A DNA stretch of 64,000 nt from an uncultured Chloroflexota bacterium (GCA_903822495.1 CAIJPD010000066.1:124001-188000); one strand, 5' to 3'. Counted from the stretch's first letter, positions 16,511-25,810 are shown. Made by a program: numbers and translations. Notes: generated by a model not told the origin, from the letters alone.

Positions 16511-18441
16511 GACAGCTTCTCCAGGGCAGCGGACAGGGCCGCGCGGACGACGCCTGGCTTGATCGGCCGGCTGCGGACCTCGGTCCAGCAGTCGATATCG
16601 ACGAGGTACTTGGCACGCAGGAGCATGGCCAGCGCGCTGTAGCGCCGGTTCTCCTCGTCGATCAGCTCATCGTCGAGGGAGTCTGACCAGTTTGACTCGA
16701 CGGAGATCACCTTCTTGAACCGCTTCATGATGTCGCCGATCCCCGACGGCATCGGGTTCAGGAAGCGAAGGTGGAGCGACGAGACGCGCTTGCCGTCGGC
16801 CCGCAGACCGTCGACCGCCTCCTCGATCGCGCCACGAGTGGAGCCCCAGCCGACCACCAGGAGGTCGCCGTCGGGGTCGCCGTGGACGTCGGGGCAGCGG
16901 AGGGTCTTCTGGAGCGCGGCCATCTTCAGGCTGCGGTTCCGGAGGCCCGCCTCGTTGCTGGCCGGGTCGTAGGCCACCTTGCTGGCGCGGTCGTGCGCCA
17001 GGCCGGTGAGGGTGTGCATTCCGCCCGGCTGGCCGGGGATGAAGCGCCGCATCAGGCCGGTGGTGCCGTCCCAGTCGTACGCGCCGGTGCCGGTGGGCAC
17101 GGGGCTCTGGTCGATGGGCGGGGCCAGCCAGTCTTCGCTGAAGGTGGGTCGCGGGAACGGTTGCTGGGCCGTGGCCAGGCTGCCGTCGGAGAGGACCACC
17201 ACAACGCAGTTGAAGGTCTCGGCGATCTTCCGGGCCGTGATGACCGAGTAGAAGCAGTCCTCGATGGTGCTGGCGGCGATGACCACCTTGGGGGCGTCGC
17301 CATGCGAGCCGAAGATGGAGGTCATCAGGTCGCCCTGTTCGGGCTTGGTGGGCTGGCCGGTGCTGGGGCCGCCACGCTGGACGTTGACCACGACCAGCGG
17401 GATCTCGGCCATGACCGCGAGGCCCAGGGCCTCCTGCTTGAGCGAGTAGCCCGGCCCGGAGGTGATGGTGACGGCGCACTTGCCCGCGTAGGAGGCGCCG
17501 ATCGCGAACGTGGCCGCCGCGATCTCGTCTTCGGCCTGGTGGACGATGCCGCCGGTCTTCTCGAAGATCTCCGACAGGTAGTGGCTGGCCGAGGTGGCCG
17601 GCGTGATGGGGTACATCGCGCAGATCTCCATCCCGGAGGCGAGCACGCCCAGGGCGATCGCGATGTTGCCGTTGAAGACCACCTGGGGCTCCGTGAGCCG
17701 CATCGTGGGGATCTCGAACTGGAAGTCGACGTTGGCCTCGGCCCACGACCAGCCGGCCTCGAGGAGCCGGATGTTGGTGTCGATGACCCTCTGGTCCTTC
17801 TTGCCGAAGGTCAGGGCCACCTGCTCGCGGGCGAGCACCAGGTCCAGCGTGTAGATGTTGCACAGGATCCCGAGGACGAACATGTTCTTGCCGCGCCGCG
17901 GGTCGGAGACCAGCTTGCGGCACTCGGCCTCCATCGGGACCTCGATGACGTTGTAGCCCTTGGCCACCAGCTCGTCGTAGGTCTGGAGGTACTGGCTGGA
18001 GATCGCGGGGTTGCGATCGGTCCGCCACATGCTCTCGAGGAGGATCCGGCAGCCCGGCTTGAGCTCGCCCTCGCGCTCGCGGCCCAGCAGGACCTGCTCG
18101 TTGAAGGCGACGGCCAGGTCGGCCTCGTCGCCGCCGTTGGTGATGGGGTGAGAGCCCATCCGGACCCGGTTGCCCGAGCCGCCGGCGATGCTGCGGGCCG
18201 GTGGCTGAATTTCTGCCGGGATGATCTCGACGGTCCAGATGCCGCGCCCGGAGCGGGCCGCGAGGGCCGCCAGGGCCTGGCCGCAGCGCTGGGCGCCCTC
18301 GCCCGAATCGCTGACGATCTCGACGATCTGCTCATCGACGACGGTGACGCGCTTCTTCACCCGGTCGCCCGTCAGGGGCTCCAGGTCCAGGACGTTGTCG
18401 CGCGCGGCTGTCGCCGCCCCGTTGGTCAATAGCTCGCTCAT
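16507..18441 (-). CDS. korA: 2-oxoacid:ferredoxin oxidoreductase, alpha subunit with fused gamma domain
   Basis: 644 residues. The N-terminal gamma domain (1-215) has SDSGEGAQRCGQALA near 44-58 and SGNRVRMGSHPI. The alpha domain carries YPITPATS (277-284), ITSGPGYSLKQEALGL and the C-terminal transketolase-like part VVGWGSTRGAIEEA. The gamma-alpha fusion is usual for KorA of Actinobacteria and Chloroflexota. It forms with KorB the oxidoreductase that produces acyl-CoA, CO2 and reduced ferredoxin, or works in reverse for CO2 fixation. It overlaps the Nfn-like gene stop by 4 bases. Confidence 0.92.
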   Translation of the reverse strand: MSELLTNGAATAARDNVLDLEPLTGDRVKKRVTVVDEQIVEIVSDSGEGAQRCGQALAALAARSGRGIWTVEIIPAEIQPPARSIAGGSGNRVRMGSHPITNGGDEADLAVAFNEQVLLGREREGELKPGCRILLESMWRTDRNPAISSQYLQTYDELVAKGYNVIEVPMEAECRKLVSDPRRGKNMFVLGILCNIYTLDLVLAREQVALTFGKKDQRVIDTNIRLLEAGWSWAEANVDFQFEIPTMRLTEPQVVFNGNIAIALGVLASGMEICAMYPITPATSASHYLSEIFEKTGGIVHQAEDEIAAATFAIGASYAGKCAVTITSGPGYSLKQEALGLAVMAEIPLVVVNVQRGGPSTGQPTKPEQGDLMTSIFGSHGDAPKVVIAASTIEDCFYSVITARKIAETFNCVVVVLSDGSLATAQQPFPRPTFSEDWLAPPIDQSPVPTGTGAYDWDGTTGLMRRFIPGQPGGMHTLTGLAHDRASKVAYDPASNEAGLRNRSLKMAALQKTLRCPDVHGDPDGDLLVVGWGSTRGAIEEAVDGLRADGKRVSSLHLRFLNPMPSGIGDIMKRFKKVISVESNWSDSLDDELIDEENRRYSALAMLLRAKYLVDIDCWTEVRSRPIKPGVVRAALSAALEKLS

Positions 18442-19937
18442 GCCACCTGCACCCGGACGAAGTTGCGCTGCTCGGGCGCAAGCCCGAACAGGCTGGACGC
18501 GCGCTCGGCGGGGGCATACGGCAGGTTGCTGTCGCGGAGCCCCAGGTAGCGCTTCATGGCAGCGGCGGCCGTGCGGCCGGCGCCCATGGCCTCGATGACG
18601 GTGGCCGCCCCGGTCACGATGTCGCCGCCGGCGAAGACGCCGTCGATCGAGGTCGCGAGCGAGTCGTCAGCCACGATGTAGCCGCGGTCGGTGAGTGCCA
18701 GGCTGGAGGTCTGGCCCAGGATCGGGTTGGAGTTGGTGCCGATCGCGTAGACGACCGTGTCGCACTCGAGCTCGAAGTCGCTGCCCACCACGGGGACCGG
18801 TCGGCGCCGCCCGGACTTGTCGGGCTCACCCAGCTCCATCCGCTGGCAGAGCATGCCGCGGACGTTGCCGTTGCCGTCGTCGAGGATGGCCAGCGGGTTG
18901 GTCAGCCAGTGAAACTCGATGCCTTCCTGTTCGGCGTGGTGGAGCTCCTCGGCGCGGGCGGGGGCTTCCTCGTGGCCGCGGCGGTAGACGCACATGACCT
19001 TCTCCGCGCCCAGGCGGAGCGAGACGCGCATCGCGTCCATGGCCGTGTTGCCGGCACCGATGACCGCCACCTTCTTGCCGAGCCCCAGGGGCGTGTCGTG
19101 GGCCGGGAAGTCGCGTGCCTGCATCAGATTGATCCGGGTCAGCAGCTCGTTGGCCGAGACCACGCCGTTGAGTGACTCCCCGGCGATGTCCATGAAGACC
19201 GGGGTGCCGGCGCCGGTGCCCACGAAGAGGGCGTCGAAGCCCATGTCGTTGAGCATCTGCTCGATCGTGAACAGGCGGCCCACGAGGGCGTTCATCCGGA
19301 ACGTGACGCCCAGTCGGGCGACCTTGGCGATCTCCGCGTCAACCACCTCGTTGGGGAGGCGGAACTCGGGGATGCCGTAGCGGAGCACGCCGCCGGGCTG
19401 CTGGAAGGCCTCGAAGACGGTGACCTTGCAGCCGGCCTTCGCCATGTCGGCGGCACACGCCATGCCGGCGGGTCCCGAGCCGATGATCCCCACGCGGAAG
19501 TCGTTCGGCTCGATGTATGGGACGGCCGACCAACCCTCGGCGATCGCCATGTCGCCGACGAAGCGCTCCAGCCGGCCGATGGCGACCGACTCCAGGCTCT
19601 CGCCGACCGTGCACACGCCCTCGCACTGCGTCTCCTGCGGGCAGACGCGCCCGCAGATGGCAGGCAGCAGCGTGGTGTCCGTCAGGACGTCGTACGCGCC
19701 GTGGAAGTCCTTCTCGCTGATCTTGGCGATGAAGCCGGGGATGTTGATGCCGACCGGGCAGCCGCGGATGCACGGCTCGTCGGGGCACATGAGGCAGCGC
19801 TCGGACTCGCGGATGGCTGCTGCCAGCTCGTAGCCCAGGGACACCTCGGCGAAGTTCCGCGCGCGGATCTCCGGCAACTGCTCTTGCATCGGCGTCCGGT
19901 CCTGGGGGATGGTCCGGATCGTCTTCTTCTTTGCCAT
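18438..19937 (-). CDS. NfnB/GltD-like FAD-dependent NAD(P)H oxidoreductase
   Basis: 499 residues from ATG 19937. N-terminal 4Fe-4S ligands occur in two groups, Cys48, 51, 56, 60 (CLMCPDEPCIRGC) and Cys95, 99, 105, 109. FAD site GSGPAGMA is at 153-160 and the NAD(P) site GAGNTAMD near 300. This is the architecture of glutamate synthase small subunit and of NfnB. Together with the gene upstream, which is NfnA-like, it suggests an NADH-dependent reduced ferredoxin:NADP oxidoreductase. It lies between that gene (10-base gap) and korA. Confidence 0.88.
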   Translation of the reverse strand: MAKKKTIRTIPQDRTPMQEQLPEIRARNFAEVSLGYELAAAIRESERCLMCPDEPCIRGCPVGINIPGFIAKISEKDFHGAYDVLTDTTLLPAICGRVCPQETQCEGVCTVGESLESVAIGRLERFVGDMAIAEGWSAVPYIEPNDFRVGIIGSGPAGMACAADMAKAGCKVTVFEAFQQPGGVLRYGIPEFRLPNEVVDAEIAKVARLGVTFRMNALVGRLFTIEQMLNDMGFDALFVGTGAGTPVFMDIAGESLNGVVSANELLTRINLMQARDFPAHDTPLGLGKKVAVIGAGNTAMDAMRVSLRLGAEKVMCVYRRGHEEAPARAEELHHAEQEGIEFHWLTNPLAILDDGNGNVRGMLCQRMELGEPDKSGRRRPVPVVGSDFELECDTVVYAIGTNSNPILGQTSSLALTDRGYIVADDSLATSIDGVFAGGDIVTGAATVIEAMGAGRTAAAAMKRYLGLRDSNLPYAPAERASSLFGLAPEQRNFVRVQVA

Positions 19938-19947
19938 CTCGGGGACC

Positions 19948-20847
19948 CTATGCGCCGGGCGTCGAGATGGTGGGTGCTTCCGGGATCCGGCAACCCTGCT
20001 CCCAGCGGTCGAGGACGAGCTTCTCCTGCTCACGGAACCGCTTGAGGCGGGCCATGAGATCGTCGAAGTCCACCTTGTGGGCGTCGAAGTCGGGGCCGTC
20101 GACGCAGGCGAACTTGGTCCGCCCATCGACCTTGACCCGGCAGCCGCCGCACATGCCCGTCCCGTCGACCATGATCGGGTTGAGGCTGACCACCGTGTGG
20201 ACGCCGTAGGGCTGGGTGAACTGCGAGCAGGCCCGCATCATGATCGGCGGACCGATGGCGATCACTTCGTCGATGTCGTTGTGCTTCTCGAGGGCCATCC
20301 GGATGCCCTCGGTGACCAGGCCCTTGATGCCCACGGAGCCGTCGTCCGAGCAGATGATGAACTCGTCGCAGACGGACTCGAACTTGTCCTTCCAGAAGAC
20401 GAGGTCCTTGTTCCGGAAGCCGATGACGCCGATGACGTAGGCGCCGGCCTCCTTGAACGCGCGGGCCTGGGGGTAGACCGGGGCCACGCCCAGGCCGCCA
20501 CCGACGCACACGACCTTCTTCACGCCCTCGATGTGGGAGGGGATGCCCATGGGGCCCACCATCGCGTGGAGGTGCGCGCCCTGGACCATGTCGCGCTGCA
20601 TCTCGCGGGTGGTCTTGCCGATGGCCTGCACCACCAGGGTGATGGTGCCCTTCTCACGGTCGAAGTCCGCGATGGTCAGCGGGATCCGCTCACCGTCGGC
20701 GTGGGACATGACCATGACGAACTGCCCGGGATTGGCGGCCTTCGCCATATCGGGCTCGAGGATCTCAAGCAGGTACGTGACGTCCGAGAAATCGGTTCTC
20801 GTGACGATCTCGTACGGGACGGCGTTGGGGACGACTTCAGCAACCAT
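19948..20847 (-). CDS. NfnA/SudB-like FAD/NAD-binding oxidoreductase
   Basis: 299 residues. The FNR-like FAD site RIPLTIADFD (54-63), the NAD-binding GGGLGVAPVYPQARA and the C-terminal 2Fe-2S motif MCGGCRVKVDG...FACVDGPDFD are the pattern of sulfide/dihydroorotate-dehydrogenase-like (NfnA, SudB) proteins. First gene of the leftward operon. Such flavoproteins work as electron-input modules in NADH-ferredoxin-NADP exchange. The divergent region upstream carries a possible -10 near 20873. Confidence 0.88.
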   Translation of the reverse strand: MVAEVVPNAVPYEIVTRTDFSDVTYLLEILEPDMAKAANPGQFVMVMSHADGERIPLTIADFDREKGTITLVVQAIGKTTREMQRDMVQGAHLHAMVGPMGIPSHIEGVKKVVCVGGGLGVAPVYPQARAFKEAGAYVIGVIGFRNKDLVFWKDKFESVCDEFIICSDDGSVGIKGLVTEGIRMALEKHNDIDEVIAIGPPIMMRACSQFTQPYGVHTVVSLNPIMVDGTGMCGGCRVKVDGRTKFACVDGPDFDAHKVDFDDLMARLKRFREQEKLVLDRWEQGCRIPEAPTISTPGA

Positions 20848-20956
20848 CGGGGTGAAGCGTCGCCGTCCACGCTTGTATACACATAGGGCCGTCTGGCCCT
20901 AATCCGGCGGGCCGTTCGGTCGGCGGCCGAAATCCTCTTCGTGAGACGATCAGCGC

Positions 20957-21619
20957 ATGGCCGAAAACGACGGAATCGCGGGGGCCAAACGGCCCCTTCT
21001 CCTGCTGCTCATGGCCGGCGTCCTCGCGCCGGTCCTGGCGTGGGGCCTGACGGTGCCCGTGATGCTCACGTGGCCCGGGTACGACCCCATCCGGCAATCC
21101 ATCAGCCTGCTCGCCAACGCCCCCAACGGGTGGCTCCAGGCGCTGGCCTTCCTGATCAGCGGCGGCCTGGGGCTGGCCTGGGCGGCGGGGATGGGGCGGG
21201 TGGTCGGAGCCACGTCGCGCGACCGGCGGCTGGTCTGGCGGCTCCTCGCATTCCAGGCCCTGGTGACGATCCTCTTTGCGGTGTTTCCCACAGATGCGGG
21301 GGCTCGTGGGACCTCCCTGGTGGGGATCTTGCACCTGCTTGACTTTGCCGCCTACTCGATCAGCCTGCCAGTGACACTCCTGGTGGTGTCGCGGGTGATG
21401 AGCCGAGATCCCCGGTGGCTGGGGTGGGCCGGGCCGACGCGCGCGACTGGCTGGCTGGTGGTCGTGGGCATGGTGCTGGTCCCCGTGACGCTGTACGGGC
21501 CGCTCCTGCCCTGGCTGGGCCTCCTGGAGCGGGTGTACGTGGCCGTCCCGTCGGCCTGGGAGCTGATCGTGTCGGTGGCGGCGGTGCGGCGCGTGGGGCG
21601 GCCCGTCATCGCGCGGTGA
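20957..21619 (+). CDS. DUF998 family integral membrane protein
   Basis: 220 residues with about six membrane segments. The sequence YDPIRQSISLLANAPNGW (42-59) is the signature of DUF998. Function of the family is unknown. The C-terminus overlaps, convergently, the glycosidase-like lipoprotein gene by 14 bases, so transcription of the two genes would interfere. Divergent from the Nfn/Kor operon. Confidence 0.8.
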   Translation: MAENDGIAGAKRPLLLLLMAGVLAPVLAWGLTVPVMLTWPGYDPIRQSISLLANAPNGWLQALAFLISGGLGLAWAAGMGRVVGATSRDRRLVWRLLAFQALVTILFAVFPTDAGARGTSLVGILHLLDFAAYSISLPVTLLVVSRVMSRDPRWLGWAGPTRATGWLVVVGMVLVPVTLYGPLLPWLGLLERVYVAVPSAWELIVSVAAVRRVGRPVIAR

Positions 21620-23219
21620 TGATCACCGGCGTCCGATCGAGCGTGACGAGCGCGATGCCGCCCACGGCGCCCAGGCTCGTCGGCGCCGCTGCTGCCGTGC
21701 CGTCGGCTGCGATCCGCGTGATCGTCACGCCGGCGCCGGCCACCGGCAGGCGCACCTCCCGTGTCGCCGGGCCGGCGCCGGGAAGGTCCTGGGTCCCATC
21801 GTCCACCCACCCGATCCACGTGGCCGGCGCTCGGCCGCCAAGCAGGAAGAGCCAGGCGCCGGGATCAGCGGCCGGTTCGCGCGCCACGGCCGTCGCGCCG
21901 CGCAGGGCACCGGCGACCTGGGTCAGTGCCGTGAACGAGGGCCGGGCCGCGCCGGCGGAACGCGCCCGCGAGAACCCGTCCCCCGCGTAGGGGAGGGGCC
22001 CGCCGGGCCTGTTGTTGGAGATGGTGGTGTCCACGTGGCCGGAGACAACCGAGGTCCCGGCCCCGGCCGCGAAGAGGCGATCCGCCGGGACCAGGCCCGT
22101 GGTCCAATCCTCGAGATTGCCGAGGTTGATGCCGGCGGCCCCGGCGGCTGCGGCCAGGACGGCCTTGCGAACCAGGCCACGGGCCACCTGTGCCCGCGCC
22201 CAGGCGAGCCCGACGGCGTGCGCCGGATCACCCGCGTCCACGGCCGCGCCGAGGAGCGCCGTGATCGCACCCTGTTGCCCCCCGGCGGCCGGATAGAACG
22301 GCCGATTGTTGTAGGCGACCAGCGTGGACGCCGGGAAGGCGTCGCCGACCCAGACCGGGCGATCCGGGCAGCCGGCTTCGGACAGCCTGGCCCGGATCCA
22401 TGCGATCGTCGGGGCGATCTCGGTCGCGTCACCCAGGGAATGCATGTCGACGTCGTCGTAGAGGCGGCATGCCCCCAGGATTGAGACGACATCCATGCGC
22501 GACTTGCGGAAGGGCTCATTCGTGCGCCAGCGCTGCTCGATCGTCGTCGCCGCGGGGCTGCCGTCGAACACATCCACGGCGAGGACGGCTGCGACGAGGA
22601 TGCGGGCGGATGGATCTGCTGCCCGGATGGCCGGGGCGGCAATCTCCAGCAGCCTGACGTAGTCCGCGGCCGATGACCCCCAGAACTTGGAGAGCTCCCG
22701 TTCCAGGCCGTACTCGTGGACCGGATTGACGAGCCCGGGTGCGTCGTCCCGGCCGTCGCCGTCATAGCGCTCCACGAGCGCGGCGACAAAGGAACCGTAG
22801 TCGGCCAGGTACTCGTCGCGGGGCATCGGGTCGGTCGAGGCCTTGCGGGAGGCCCACGGCGATTCTGCGGAGACGATCAGCTGGACATCCACGAACCCGG
22901 CCGCCTGATATTCATGGACCAGCGTGTCGAGCGGCCGGAAGTCACGCCTCCCACGCGTGGGCTCGAGGTTGCCCCAGACGCCGAATTCCAGGGCGGGCTT
23001 GATGCGGGTGATCCCCGTGGGCCGGTACGCTGCCGCGAGCCCGGGAACCCCGTACTCGATGCCCAGGCCGAAGGTGCCGGGGGCTGCCGTCTCCCCGGCC
23101 GCGCCAGGCCCCGTTGATGACGTGGTCCGAGGGCTGGCGGACGGCGTTCGTGAACCGCACGCGCCGAAGAGCAGGGCGACGGCGAGGACGGCGACGGGGA
23201 GTCGGCGCTGGGCGGTCAT
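21606..23219 (-). CDS. Lipoprotein with predicted glycosidase-like barrel
   Basis: 537 residues from ATG 23219. The N-terminal signal RRLPVAVLAVALLFGACGS has Cys21 as lipidation site; the -3 residue is Phe, slightly off the consensus. After a Ser/Thr/Pro linker the body resembles a clan A glycosidase barrel: GFVDVQLIVSAESPWAS, ILVAAVLAVDVFDGS and RPVWVGDAF are the alternating strands, with possible acid residues Glu and Asp near these strands. It would sit on the outer face of the membrane. I do not recognise the family. Substrate unknown; no polysaccharide gene is next to it. Confidence 0.55.
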   Translation of the reverse strand: MTAQRRLPVAVLAVALLFGACGSRTPSASPRTTSSTGPGAAGETAAPGTFGLGIEYGVPGLAAAYRPTGITRIKPALEFGVWGNLEPTRGRRDFRPLDTLVHEYQAAGFVDVQLIVSAESPWASRKASTDPMPRDEYLADYGSFVAALVERYDGDGRDDAPGLVNPVHEYGLERELSKFWGSSAADYVRLLEIAAPAIRAADPSARILVAAVLAVDVFDGSPAATTIEQRWRTNEPFRKSRMDVVSILGACRLYDDVDMHSLGDATEIAPTIAWIRARLSEAGCPDRPVWVGDAFPASTLVAYNNRPFYPAAGGQQGAITALLGAAVDAGDPAHAVGLAWARAQVARGLVRKAVLAAAAGAAGINLGNLEDWTTGLVPADRLFAAGAGTSVVSGHVDTTISNNRPGGPLPYAGDGFSRARSAGAARPSFTALTQVAGALRGATAVAREPAADPGAWLFLLGGRAPATWIGWVDDGTQDLPGAGPATREVRLPVAGAGVTITRIAADGTAAAAPTSLGAVGGIALVTLDRTPVIITAR

Positions 23220-23446
23220 CGGGACCCCAGGTGGCGCACGGCGGATGGGTCGATCACGCGCCACCCGCGATCCACTCCACGCGGCCGTTGTACGACGTGT
23301 CGGAGACGAAGTCAACGGGGGCCACGGGACGCTCATCCCCGTCCGGACCAACGCAACGAGGTTCCGCCTCCGAGGGCCCGCCGACAGGCCTCGAACGGTG
23401 ATCGCCTCCTCCGCCGAGTCGACGCTCCGCCTGTCACAATCGCCGG

Positions 23447-24085
23447 ATGGAACGGATCTCCCGGGTGGTCGGCCCCCTCTCCACCAACGTCCACATCCTC
23501 GCTGACCCGCGCTCGCGCGAGGCCATCGCGATCGATACGGCGATCCCGTCGCTGGCCTGGATCCGCGACGAGCTGGCGGCCCGCCAGTGGACGCTCAAGC
23601 TGATCATCAACTCCCATGGCCATTGGGATCACATGGGCGACAACGCCGCCGTGGCAGAGCACACGGGCGCGCCCATCGCCATCCACCCGCTGGATCGCTA
23701 CCGCCTGGAGGCCCCCAGCTCCAGGTTCGCGCCATTTGCCATCCCGCCCAGCGTGGCGGCGGTCGACCTCGCCGAGGGCGGCGAGATTCGGTTCGGCGAG
23801 ATCCGGCTCCGGACGTTGCATACCCCCGGTCACACCGAGGGCTCCGTCTCGCTCTGGGCGGCCGACGAGGGGCTCCTGTTCAGCGGCGACACGCTCTTCG
23901 CCGGCGGCTGGGGACGCGTGGACCTGCCGGGCGGCAATGCCGAGCAGATGGTCGAATCCCTGGGCCGGCTGGCCGGCTTCGAAGACTCGCTGGCCGTCTT
24001 CCCGGGCCATGGTCCTGGAACCACGATCGGGCGCGAGCGAGCCTGGCTCGAGCTGGTCCAGCGCCAGGGCCGGCTGCTGTTCTGA
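23447..24085 (+). CDS. MBL-fold metallo-hydrolase (GloB-type)
   Basis: 212 residues. Metal ligands are in SHGHWDH (56-62: His57, His59, Asp61, His62), with further HTPGHTEGS, SGDTLFAG and FPGHGPGTTIG. This is the glyoxalase II-like branch of the metallo-beta-lactamase fold, which hydrolyses thioesters or other ester bonds. The start ATG 23447 is preceded after 6 bases by CACAAT, a weak -10 suggesting leaderless transcription. The stop is one base before the next gene, so both may be co-transcribed. Confidence 0.85.
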   Translation: MERISRVVGPLSTNVHILADPRSREAIAIDTAIPSLAWIRDELAARQWTLKLIINSHGHWDHMGDNAAVAEHTGAPIAIHPLDRYRLEAPSSRFAPFAIPPSVAAVDLAEGGEIRFGEIRLRTLHTPGHTEGSVSLWAADEGLLFSGDTLFAGGWGRVDLPGGNAEQMVESLGRLAGFEDSLAVFPGHGPGTTIGRERAWLELVQRQGRLLF

Positions 24086-24086
24086 G

Positions 24087-24812
24087 ATGGGGATCGATCG
24101 CCCGGACCTCGCCCCGGGCGATCCTGGCCGCGTGCCGGTGAAGCCGCCGACGGATCGTGTCCGGCTCCGTCGCCTGGCGGAGCGCGGCCACTACGACCGC
24201 GCCACCATCGATGCCGTGCTGGATGCGGCGATGATCGGGCATGTCGGGTGGGTGCTCGACGGCCAGCCGTTCGTCACGCCGACGTCCATCTGGCGGCAGG
24301 GCGACCGGCTCTACTGGCACGGCTCGGCGGGCAGCCGGATGATCCGCGAGACCAAGCGCGGGGCGCGGGTCTGCATCACGGCCACGCTGCTCGACGGGCT
24401 GGTGCTCGCCCGCTCGGGGACCAATCATTCGATGAACTACCGGTCCGTCATGGTGCTGGGCGGCGCCGTGCTCGTCGAGGACGAAGCGGAGGTGCTGGCG
24501 GCCATGGAGGCGTTCACGGAGCGGCTGTTCCCCGGGCGCTGGGCCCAGCTGCGTCCGGCGACCCGCAAGGAGATCCGCCAGACCTCCGTCCTCTGGACGC
24601 CACTCGATGAGGCGTCCGCCAAGGTCCGCACCGGGCCCTCGAAGGACGACCCCGGCGACGAGTCGTGGCCGGTCTGGGCGGGCGTCATTCCGCTGGCGAC
24701 CGCTGTTGGCACGCCGGAACCCGACCCGCGCCTCCCGGCAGGCTTGGTGGTTCCGCCGTACGCGACGCGGCCCGGCGGCATGGGTGCGGGCGCCGGCGGC
24801 CGAACGGGCTGA
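24087..24812 (+). CDS. Pyridoxamine 5'-phosphate oxidase-like flavin protein
   Basis: 241 residues. The part from 33 to 160 fits the split-barrel FMN fold: VGWVLDGQPFVTPTSIWRQG (the strand pair), then YWHGSAGSRMIRETKRGARVCI, where the HGSxxSRM segment lies at the FMN phosphate, then TATLLDGLVLARSG. The last 50 residues are Pro/Gly-rich. These proteins are often annotated as pyridoxamine 5'-phosphate oxidase family, with FMN or F420. ATG 24087 directly follows the upstream stop; GTG codons at 24132 and 24138 are possible alternatives. Confidence 0.7.
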   Translation: MGIDRPDLAPGDPGRVPVKPPTDRVRLRRLAERGHYDRATIDAVLDAAMIGHVGWVLDGQPFVTPTSIWRQGDRLYWHGSAGSRMIRETKRGARVCITATLLDGLVLARSGTNHSMNYRSVMVLGGAVLVEDEAEVLAAMEAFTERLFPGRWAQLRPATRKEIRQTSVLWTPLDEASAKVRTGPSKDDPGDESWPVWAGVIPLATAVGTPEPDPRLPAGLVVPPYATRPGGMGAGAGGRTG

Positions 24813-24903
24813 CGGCTCAGCCGGGCCGAGCCCCTCGCCGTGGGTCCGAACCGCCCGAACCGCCCGAACGTCGCTACGTACTGGCAATGACCGGCGCAAC
24901 GCG

Positions 24904-24937
24904 GCCCCCGGCCCGGCGCCGCCCCCGGCCCGGCGCC
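24904..24937. repeat. Perfect 17-bp tandem duplication
   Basis: Two adjacent copies of GCCCCCGGCCCGGCGCC in the intergenic region before the gene at 24992. Probably slippage in a GC-rich tract; no known role. Confidence 0.8.
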
Positions 24938-24977
24938 GCCCCATCTCGGTGGGCGCCGTCGTTTCGCGCCGACCGGC

Positions 24978-24983
24978 TACGAT
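24978..24983 (+). promoter_or_regulatory. Candidate -10 of a leaderless promoter
   Basis: TACGAT, in the context GGCTACGAT, lies 8 bases before ATG 24992, so the transcript would start at the start codon. No ribosome-binding site is seen. Confidence 0.35.
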
Positions 24984-24991
24984 GCGAGCCC

Positions 24992-25810
24992 ATGACCATC
25001 TCCCGCGGCGACGCTTCACAGCCTGATCCAGGCGACGCATCCGTCGCGGGGCTCCTCGCCCTGCGCGTGCTGGACGGCCCGCTGGCAGCCCTGGTCTGGC
25101 TGCTGGCCGAGGCGCACGTCCCCATCCTCGTGGCGTCCGCCGCGGACCAGCGCCACGAGCGCGAAGAGGTCCGCGAGGCCCTCACCGACCTCGCCGCCCC
25201 CGGCCTCCGCCGCGTCCGGATCGACGCCGGGGGTCGCGGACTGGATGGCCTGACCGCCGCCGACACCGCCGCCACGCTCCTGGTGGGGCCCGACCTGGCC
25301 GTCGCTCCGTCACCTGCCCTGCAGGTCCCGTTCAAGGCGCTCTCCCGTGGCGCGGACCTCATCGCCTCCATCGAGGCAGACACCCTCGAGGGCGTCTGCG
25401 CCCGCCTTCGCCGCCCCGACATCCGCCTCTCGGACGACGAGCTGACCTTCATCGGCCTGGTCCTGGTCGTCCGGCGGGTCGCCGTGGCCGGCATGCCCGT
25501 CACCCGCGTCGCCGCCGCTCACTATGTCAGGCCCCTCGCCCGCGACCCCGGCGGCCACGTCCAGCGGTTGGGTCCCGCCGTCCTCGCAACCTGGGATGAG
25601 GCAACCGACGCCTTCGAGGACTTCTCATGGGGCATCGCCGGGGAGCTGGCGGGGCGCGCCGGGATCCGACCCGGCGACCTCGATCATGAGGTGGCGCACC
25701 GCGCCGCCTATCTCGCCGGCCTCGTCGTGGGCGGGGTCCGGAGCATGGCGGAGGTCCGGACGGCGCTCGACGGCTTCCGGCTCGCGCACCACGCGGCGGG
25801 CACGCACTGA
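24992..25810 (+). CDS. Probable inactive relative of VirB11/CpaF-type secretion ATPases
   Basis: 272 residues. The order LAALVWLLAEAHVPILVAS, then an internal IEADTLEGVCARLRRPDIRLS segment and VLVVRRVAVAGMPVTRVAAAHYV resembles the C-terminal domain of VirB11/CpaF/FlaI ATPases. The Walker A loop that should follow ILVAS is missing (SAADQRHEREEV instead), and no Walker B aspartate pair is visible. So it would not bind nucleotide in the normal way. No pilus or secretion genes are nearby. This is a weak similarity from memory and could be a different fold. Confidence 0.4.
   Translation: MTISRGDASQPDPGDASVAGLLALRVLDGPLAALVWLLAEAHVPILVASAADQRHEREEVREALTDLAAPGLRRVRIDAGGRGLDGLTAADTAATLLVGPDLAVAPSPALQVPFKALSRGADLIASIEADTLEGVCARLRRPDIRLSDDELTFIGLVLVVRRVAVAGMPVTRVAAAHYVRPLARDPGGHVQRLGPAVLATWDEATDAFEDFSWGIAGELAGRAGIRPGDLDHEVAHRAAYLAGLVVGGVRSMAEVRTALDGFRLAHHAAGTH

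Noticed and set aside
18438-19937. Glutamate synthase small subunit
   Set aside because: No large glutamate synthase subunit is present and the neighbour is an NfnA-like protein, so the NfnB reading is preferred.
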